From Deltaproteobacteria bacterium (GTDB lineage Bacteria; Myxococcota_A; UBA796; UBA9615): a DNA stretch of 47,367 bases. The translations under genes and the position numbers were made by a program. The notes under the pieces are model-generated. The model ran no database searches and was not told the origin of the DNA. It saw nothing but the letters and a program-made list of their open reading frames with translations. Location: positions 1 through 47,367 of the forward strand of contig PBPL01000021.1 in assembly GCA_002724675.1 (NCBI GenBank). The letters are read 5' to 3'. How positions within the stretch are numbered: position 1 is the stretch's first letter; the number at the start of each line of letters is the position of its first letter. Positions 43,283 to 47,367 of this stretch are shown piece by piece.

Positions 43283-44043
43283 GGACCGTCCAGCCCCCAC
43301 TGACGGATCAACTCCACCCCTTGGGCCGCCGTGGGGTCCGCCCGCAAGAGCGTCACCGAGATGAAGCCCTCGTCGATAGCATTGCAGTCAGAACCCGGGA
43401 CATCGTTGAACTTGTAGCCATTGCCTCCGATCCAGTAGTAGGGGCGGCCCCTGGGGTCCGTGCACTCCACGAGACAGTCGTCGTAGTAGCGATCCCCCAG
43501 GACGGTCGCCTTCACCCCACGCACGGCGCCCGGCGCGACCTTGGGGAAGTTGACGTTCAAGTAACAGCCATCGGGTAGCCCGTCCTCCAGGACCCGGGAA
43601 GCTACTGTCTTTGCGAAGTGGGAACCGTCCCGATAGTCGTGGGCTTCTGCGGATGGACTCACGTGCGAGAAAGCGATGCCAGGGACTCCGATGATCGCCG
43701 CTTCGAGCGCAGCCGACACGGTGCCGGAGTACGTGACATCGGCCGCCAAGTTGGGACCCCGGTTTATCCCCGACAAGATCAGGTCTGGCTTTCTGGGAAG
43801 TGCGTGCAACACACCAAAGAAGACCGCGTCGGTCGGTGTTCCACTGATGGCAAGCCGCTGATGTCCGTGATCGCTGACCCGCAGAGGCTTGTGGAGCGTC
43901 AGAGCGTGGGAGGTCGCTGACTGCTGCTTTTCGGGGGCAATGACCCACACATCGCCCAAGTCCTGGGCGCTCTCTGCCAGAGCTGCGAGACCATCAGCCC
44001 CGATTCCGTCGTCGTTGGTCACGAGGATCAGGGGTTGGTCCAT
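43279..44043 (-). CDS. surE: 5'/3'-nucleotidase SurE
   Basis: 254 residues from ATG 44043 (the frame extends to 44100, but SurE starts right before LVTNDDGIGADG). The N-terminal NDDG metal ligands, SGINRGPNLAADVTYSGTVSAALEA and the downstream NVNFPKV are typical. SurE is a metal-dependent phosphatase acting on nucleotides and polyphosphate, often linked to stationary-phase survival. Overlaps pcm by four bases. Confidence 0.95.
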   Translation of the reverse strand: MDQPLILVTNDDGIGADGLAALAESAQDLGDVWVIAPEKQQSATSHALTLHKPLRVSDHGHQRLAISGTPTDAVFFGVLHALPRKPDLILSGINRGPNLAADVTYSGTVSAALEAAIIGVPGIAFSHVSPSAEAHDYRDGSHFAKTVASRVLEDGLPDGCYLNVNFPKVAPGAVRGVKATVLGDRYYDDCLVECTDPRGRPYYWIGGNGYKFNDVPGSDCNAIDEGFISVTLLRADPTAAQGVELIRQWGLDGP

Positions 44044-44137
44044 GGTCGGGGATGGTAAACGCCACACCCGGCCGAGTCCACGTCGACCGACGTTCTTCAT
44101 GGGACGGCGGCGGTTCTGGGCTGCTAGAGTCCCTCGT

Positions 44138-44158
44138 CCCCCAGCCCAGGCTTGGGGG
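44138..44158 (+). promoter_or_regulatory. GC hairpin in the DAHP synthase leader
   Basis: CCCCCA-GCC-CA-GGC-T-TGGGGG, a 9-pair stem with one T bulge, 35 bp upstream of the ATG at 44194. It could be an attenuator or a block on translation. Confidence 0.35.
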
Positions 44159-44193
44159 CCTCAATTCCGTGCTCACTCCAACTCGGGTCCACG

Positions 44194-45231
44194 ATGCTCA
44201 TCGTTCTGAAGGAATCGATCACCGCCGACCAGATCGAAGAGATCACCGAGAGAGTCCGTGAATCGGGTCTGACCCCGGGCCTGGTACCTGGTGCTAGCCG
44301 CTCCGCCATCACGGTCACCGGAAACACCGGCGTGGTCGTCGTCCCCGACATCGAAGAACTCCCAGGCGTCCTGCGAGTCATCCGAGTCACCAAGCCCTAT
44401 CGACTCGCGACCCTTGAGGGCACTGAGGGCAAACACAGCGTCTTTCAGATAGGAGAAGCGCAGGTGGGCTCGTCCAATGCGTGGTTCGTAGCGGGCCCGT
44501 GCTCGGTGGACGAACCCGAGCGCCTGATGCGCACAGCTCACAAGCTGAAAGAGATTGGAGCCCAGGCACTCCGTGGCGGCGCCTTCAAGCCACGAACCAA
44601 CCCCTACGCGTTTCAGGGCCATGGCGAAGACGGACTGAAGCTTCTGGCGGAAGCGCGGAACCAGACCAAGCTACCAATCGTCACGGAAGCCATGGACCCG
44701 AGCCAGCTGGACCTGGTGGAGAAATACGCCGACGTAGTTCAGATCGGCGCCAGGAACATGCAGAACTACTCGCTCCTCAAGCGAGCCGGACAAGCGCGGA
44801 TCCCCGTGTTGCTGAAGCGTGGCCTCTCCGCCACCCTCGACGAGCTGCTGAATGCAGCCGAGTACATCCTCGCCGAGGGGAACGACCAGGTGATCCTGTG
44901 TGAACGAGGCGTCCGCACGTTTGGCGATCACTGCCGGTTCATGTTGGACGTGGCGGCCATTCCTGTTCTCAAGTCGCTCACCCACTTGCCCGTCATTGTG
45001 GATCCCAGTCATCCAGCAGGAACACGTCGGCTCGTGGATCCATTGGCCAGAGCGGCCGTCGCAGCGGGCGCCGACGGACTGATTGTGGAAGTGCACCCCG
45101 AGCCAGAGCACGCCCTCTCCGACGCACAACAGGCCCTGCGATTCAATGACGTGATTCAGCTGGCGGACACCGCCCGACAGATCGCTTCAGTGCTCAACAG
45201 GAGCTTCGGCGCAGACGCCTCACAAGGCTGA
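44194..45231 (+). CDS. aroF: 3-deoxy-7-phosphoheptulonate synthase (type I beta)
   Basis: 345 residues from ATG 44194. The first 75 residues form a ferredoxin-like regulatory domain (MLIVLKESITADQIEEITERV, GVVVVPDIEELPGVL), followed by the KDO8P-type barrel with RGGAFKPRTNPYAFQG, VLLKRGLSATLDELL and IVDPSHPAGTRRLVDP. This is the Thermotoga/Bacillus-type DAHP synthase in which the N-domain can bind an aromatic amino acid as feedback inhibitor. It catalyses the first shikimate step (PEP + erythrose 4-phosphate). Confidence 0.94.
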   Translation: MLIVLKESITADQIEEITERVRESGLTPGLVPGASRSAITVTGNTGVVVVPDIEELPGVLRVIRVTKPYRLATLEGTEGKHSVFQIGEAQVGSSNAWFVAGPCSVDEPERLMRTAHKLKEIGAQALRGGAFKPRTNPYAFQGHGEDGLKLLAEARNQTKLPIVTEAMDPSQLDLVEKYADVVQIGARNMQNYSLLKRAGQARIPVLLKRGLSATLDELLNAAEYILAEGNDQVILCERGVRTFGDHCRFMLDVAAIPVLKSLTHLPVIVDPSHPAGTRRLVDPLARAAVAAGADGLIVEVHPEPEHALSDAQQALRFNDVIQLADTARQIASVLNRSFGADASQG

Positions 45232-45241
45232 GACAGGCTGG

Positions 45242-45269
45242 CCGGAGCGCAGCACGAGGCGCGCTCCGG
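45242..45269. terminator. 9-bp hairpin between convergent aroF and flagellin
   Basis: CCGGAGCGC, a ten-base loop, GCGCTCCGG, in the 42 bp between the two stops. A perfect stem well placed as a shared, bidirectional terminator. Confidence 0.6.
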
Positions 45270-45273
45270 GATG

Positions 45274-46110
45274 CTACTTGAGGAGCCCTAGGGCTGTCTG
45301 GCTGCTGACGTTGGACTGGGCCAGGAGGCTGATGCTTGCCTGGTTGAGGATCTGACTCCGGGTCTTCTCAGCAACACCGGCTGCAAAGTCCACGTCCCGG
45401 ATACGACTCTCGGCCGCCACCAGGTTCTCGGTGTAGCTCTGAACGTTGTGCATCGCCGAGGTCAGCTGGTTCTGCGTAGCGCCGTAGGCGGAGCGACCCG
45501 CGCTGACTTGGCTGATGGCGTTGTCGATGGCTGTAATCGCATTCTGCGCACCGGCCTGTGTGGCGACGTTGATGGACGCCGGGTCGACTCCGAGGGTCGT
45601 GGCTCGGACATCTTGTAGGTTCACCGCCACACGATCATTGGCCGCAACATTGTTGGCGCCCACCTGCACATCCACCGGGGTAGCTGCAGAACCGTTACTG
45701 AGAGACAGGCCGTTGAACTCGGTCACGTTCGCGATGCGCTCGACCTCACTCTGCAGTGCGCTGAACTCAGCCTGGATTGCATTGCGATCAGCGGGGTTCA
45801 AGGTGCCGTTTGCAGACTGCACCGCCAGCTCGCGCATGCGACTCAGGCGACCCCCAACCTCGCCGAGCGAGCTCTCCGCGGTCTGCACCATGCTGATCCC
45901 ATCCATGGTGTTGCGATTGGCCTGACGCAGGGAGCGCATCTCCGATCGAAGCGACTCTGAGATTCCCATGCCCGCCGCATCATCAGCGGCCATGTTGATG
46001 CGCAGACCGGACGACAGCTGGGCAAAGGTCTTGTCCAACTGCGCCTTCGAGCGCGCAGCCTGATTCCCGATCAACAAGCTGGTCATGTTCGTGTTGACGC
46101 GAATGGGCAT
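45274..46110 (-). CDS. fliC: flagellin
   Basis: 278 residues from ATG 46110 with GGAGG eight bases upstream; GTG 46119 is in the ribosome-site region. The N-terminal RVNTNMTSLLIGNQA through LSSGLRINMAADDAAGMGISE and the C-terminal SRIRDVDFAAGVAEKTRSQILNQASISLLAQ form the D0/D1 coiled-coil domains; little remains between, so the D2/D3 outer domains are minimal or absent. It assembles outside the cell into the filament. No other flagellar genes are in the window. Confidence 0.96.
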   Translation of the reverse strand: MPIRVNTNMTSLLIGNQAARSKAQLDKTFAQLSSGLRINMAADDAAGMGISESLRSEMRSLRQANRNTMDGISMVQTAESSLGEVGGRLSRMRELAVQSANGTLNPADRNAIQAEFSALQSEVERIANVTEFNGLSLSNGSAATPVDVQVGANNVAANDRVAVNLQDVRATTLGVDPASINVATQAGAQNAITAIDNAISQVSAGRSAYGATQNQLTSAMHNVQSYTENLVAAESRIRDVDFAAGVAEKTRSQILNQASISLLAQSNVSSQTALGLLK

Positions 46111-46273
46111 GGTGGACACCTCCGTCTAAGTCATAGATCCCTACGCCCCACCCGAGTGCACGCGTTGGGTGAAGGGAGCGGATACAGGTTTAGGCATACG
46201 GCTACCGATTGCAACGGTAAATCAAGCAAACACGAAGCCTTGAGGACCATTTCCACCGTCACAGCAGGTGCCA

Positions 46274-46302
46274 TTGAACCCACAAGAGCCCTGCCTTATA
46301 CT
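46274..46302 (+). promoter_or_regulatory. candidate thrS promoter
   Basis: TTGAAC, 17 bases, TATACT: two hexamers close to the sigma70 consensus with ideal spacing. It would give a leader of about 80 bases before the ATG at 46391. Confidence 0.55.
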
Positions 46303-46304
46303 CC

Positions 46305-46371
46305 CGGCCCCTTCGGGACCGACCAAGGTCTCGACGGTTCAGCGTCCCTTCCTGCGAGCCGCTTAAGGCTC
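46305..46371 (+). promoter_or_regulatory. thrS leader with two hairpins
   Basis: CGGCCCC-TTC-GGGACCG (46305-46321, one mismatch) and GAGCC-GCTTAA-GGCTC (46356-46371 region), the latter followed by TATTTC. Together they could be a translational operator or attenuator like the ones that autoregulate thrS elsewhere; I see no T-box core sequence. Inference from structure only. Confidence 0.35.
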
Positions 46372-46390
46372 TATTTCAGAGTTTCCTGCC

Positions 46391-47367
46391 ATGCCAGAAA
46401 TGCGTGAGGACTTCGAGTCGGACAAAGAGTGGGAGCTCCACAAGATGCGCCATTCGTGTGCGCACGTGATGGCTCAGGCCGTCCGGGATCTCTACCCCGG
46501 GGCGATGCTGGGCACGGGACCAGCGCTCAAGGACAGCTTCTACTACGACATCCGAACCGAGCCGGCGATCACCGAAGAAGACCTGGGCCGCATCGAAGAG
46601 CGCATGCGAGAGATCATCAGCGCGGGAACATCTTTCGTCCAAAAAGACCTCTCTCGAAGTGATGCAGAGGCCCTCTTTCGCGATGAGGGACAGGAGTTCA
46701 AGCTCGGCCTGATCGAGAAGATCGACGACTCCACCTACTCCACCTACAGCCACGACGACGGCAGCTTCGTGGACCTCTGCAGAGGCCCCCATGTGGAGAA
46801 CACAAAGCAGCTTAGGTTTTTCAAGCTCATGAGCGTCTCTTCCGCCTATTGGCAGGCGGATGCTCGCAACCCCCAGCTGTCTCGGGTCTACGGAACTGTC
46901 TGGCAGAGCCCCAAAGAGTTGAAGCTGTACTTGCGCCGACTCGAGGAGGCGAAGAAGCGAGATCACCGCAAGGTCGGTCGGGAGATGGGGCTGTTCACAT
47001 TCTTCCCGTTCTCACCGGGCTCTCCGGTGCTCCTATCCCGAGGAATGGTGATCTATCGCATCCTCGGCGACCGCATCCGAAACCTAGTCCTGAAGAATGG
47101 CTACCAAGAGGTTCGAGGACCCATCGTCTGCCATCAGAGTCTCTGGGAGAAGTCGGGGCACTGGGAGGCTTACCAAGAGAACATGTTCCTCTTGGGTCAG
47201 GACCACAGCACAGGAGACGGCGAGCAGGGGGTGTACAGCCTCAAGCCCATGAACTGTCCGGTGCACATGAACATCTTCGGAATGGAGCGCCGGTCGTACC
47301 GGGAGCTGCCCATTCGCTACCACGACGAGGGCCCGCTGCACCGCAACGAGCTCAGAGGGGCGCTGGG
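46391..47367 (+). CDS. thrS: threonyl-tRNA synthetase lacking the N-terminal TGS domain, 3' end beyond window
   Basis: 325 codons visible. The editing domain is complete at the start: HSCAHVMAQAV near residue 21 with the HxxxH zinc/editing motif, and VDLCRGPH later. Catalytic motif 1 (RILGDRIRNLVLKNGY), the Zn-ligand CPVH in LKPMNCPVH and motif 2 (IRYHDEGPLHRNELRG) follow. ThrRS usually begins with a TGS domain of about 60 residues before the editing domain; here only 17 residues precede it. An upstream start is excluded because the promoter-like sequence at 46274 and its leader lie there. It charges tRNA-Thr. The C-terminal anticodon-binding domain is outside the window. Confidence 0.93.
   Translation, partial: MPEMREDFESDKEWELHKMRHSCAHVMAQAVRDLYPGAMLGTGPALKDSFYYDIRTEPAITEEDLGRIEERMREIISAGTSFVQKDLSRSDAEALFRDEGQEFKLGLIEKIDDSTYSTYSHDDGSFVDLCRGPHVENTKQLRFFKLMSVSSAYWQADARNPQLSRVYGTVWQSPKELKLYLRRLEEAKKRDHRKVGREMGLFTFFPFSPGSPVLLSRGMVIYRILGDRIRNLVLKNGYQEVRGPIVCHQSLWEKSGHWEAYQENMFLLGQDHSTGDGEQGVYSLKPMNCPVHMNIFGMERRSYRELPIRYHDEGPLHRNELRGAL

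Larger units (their letters stand above)
46111..46390. other. 280-bp intergenic region between flagellin and thrS
   Basis: Holds the upstream region of both divergent genes. I see no convincing sigma28 or sigma54 site for the flagellin gene. The right part holds the thrS promoter and the leader hairpins described separately. No ORF supported. Confidence 0.6.

Noticed and set aside
44100-44209. Short reading frame MGRRRFWAAR... as an aromatic leader peptide for aroF
   Set aside because: It contains two Trp and two Phe, but has 36 codons, no ribosome site and runs past the aroF start; not a plausible attenuator peptide.
46111-46210. Sigma28 or sigma54 promoter for the flagellin gene
   Set aside because: GCCGTATG and TTTACC-like pieces exist, but spacing and sequence do not match either consensus.
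1-47367. CRISPR arrays, insertion sequences or prophage
   Set aside because: No regularly spaced direct repeats, transposase, integrase or phage structural genes were seen.

Overview
The window is a compact, GC-rich bacterial chromosome segment with about 43 protein genes, one tRNA gene and one decayed gene. I saw no phage, insertion sequence, rRNA or CRISPR array. The gene repertoire suggests a flagellated, Gram-negative, deltaproteobacterial or Myxococcota-like organism. The evidence is a periplasmic DsbD, peptidoglycan recycling by Mpl and an LD-carboxypeptidase, many lipoproteins with FG-GAP, PKD, thrombospondin type 3 or beta-propeller-like repeats, a short flagellin, and a MORN/PDZ surface protein. 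This placement is inferred from gene content only.

Layout. 1-3423 (minus strand): a putative gamma-glutamyl/thiol module with a circularly permuted ATP-grasp enzyme, a GCS2-family carboxylate-amine ligase and a Nit1-type amidase cut by the window edge. 3506-4630: a PP-loop tRNA-thiolation-like enzyme. 4645-8951 (minus): folC and accD, then a class C beta-lactamase-fold serine hydrolase coupled to an LD-carboxypeptidase, with tRNA-Arg(CCU) upstream. 9242-13108: a lipoprotein, a thrombospondin type 3 repeat protein and a large MORN/PDZ protein. 13214-15289 (minus): dsbD. 15440-20881 (plus): a family 2 glycosyltransferase, mpl, an alpha/beta hydrolase, a universal stress protein and a two-gene ABC exporter.

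20933-27096 is the EF-P beta-lysylation region. efp and epmA are on the plus strand, followed by a translationally coupled starch-synthase-like glycosyltransferase. epmB is divergent from efp. Its single reading frame runs on into a hydrophobic or lipobox segment and an FG-GAP domain. 27220-34651 is a complete five-gene peptide-type ABC importer operon with several unusual parts: a membrane-anchored binding protein, a large soluble insert in one permease, extra helices in the other, and a 220-residue acidic tail on the second ATPase. An extended palindrome and a TTGACA promoter-like sequence precede it.

34688-38359 holds two lipoproteins, an XRE-type regulator and a glutaredoxin. 38370-41682 (minus) is a thiolase / 3-hydroxyacyl-CoA dehydrogenase / enoyl-CoA hydratase / cobalamin-binding-subunit operon. 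41841-44043 (minus) carries apt, a frameshifted small membrane protein gene, pcm and surE. 44194-47367 holds a DAHP synthase, a flagellin on the opposite strand, and the 5' part of a threonyl-tRNA synthetase gene lacking the usual N-terminal TGS domain.

The most noteworthy items are the EpmB/FG-GAP fusion, the GCS2/ATP-grasp/Nit1 module, the modified peptide transporter, the TGS-less ThrRS and the stand-alone B12 subunit in an acyl-CoA operon.
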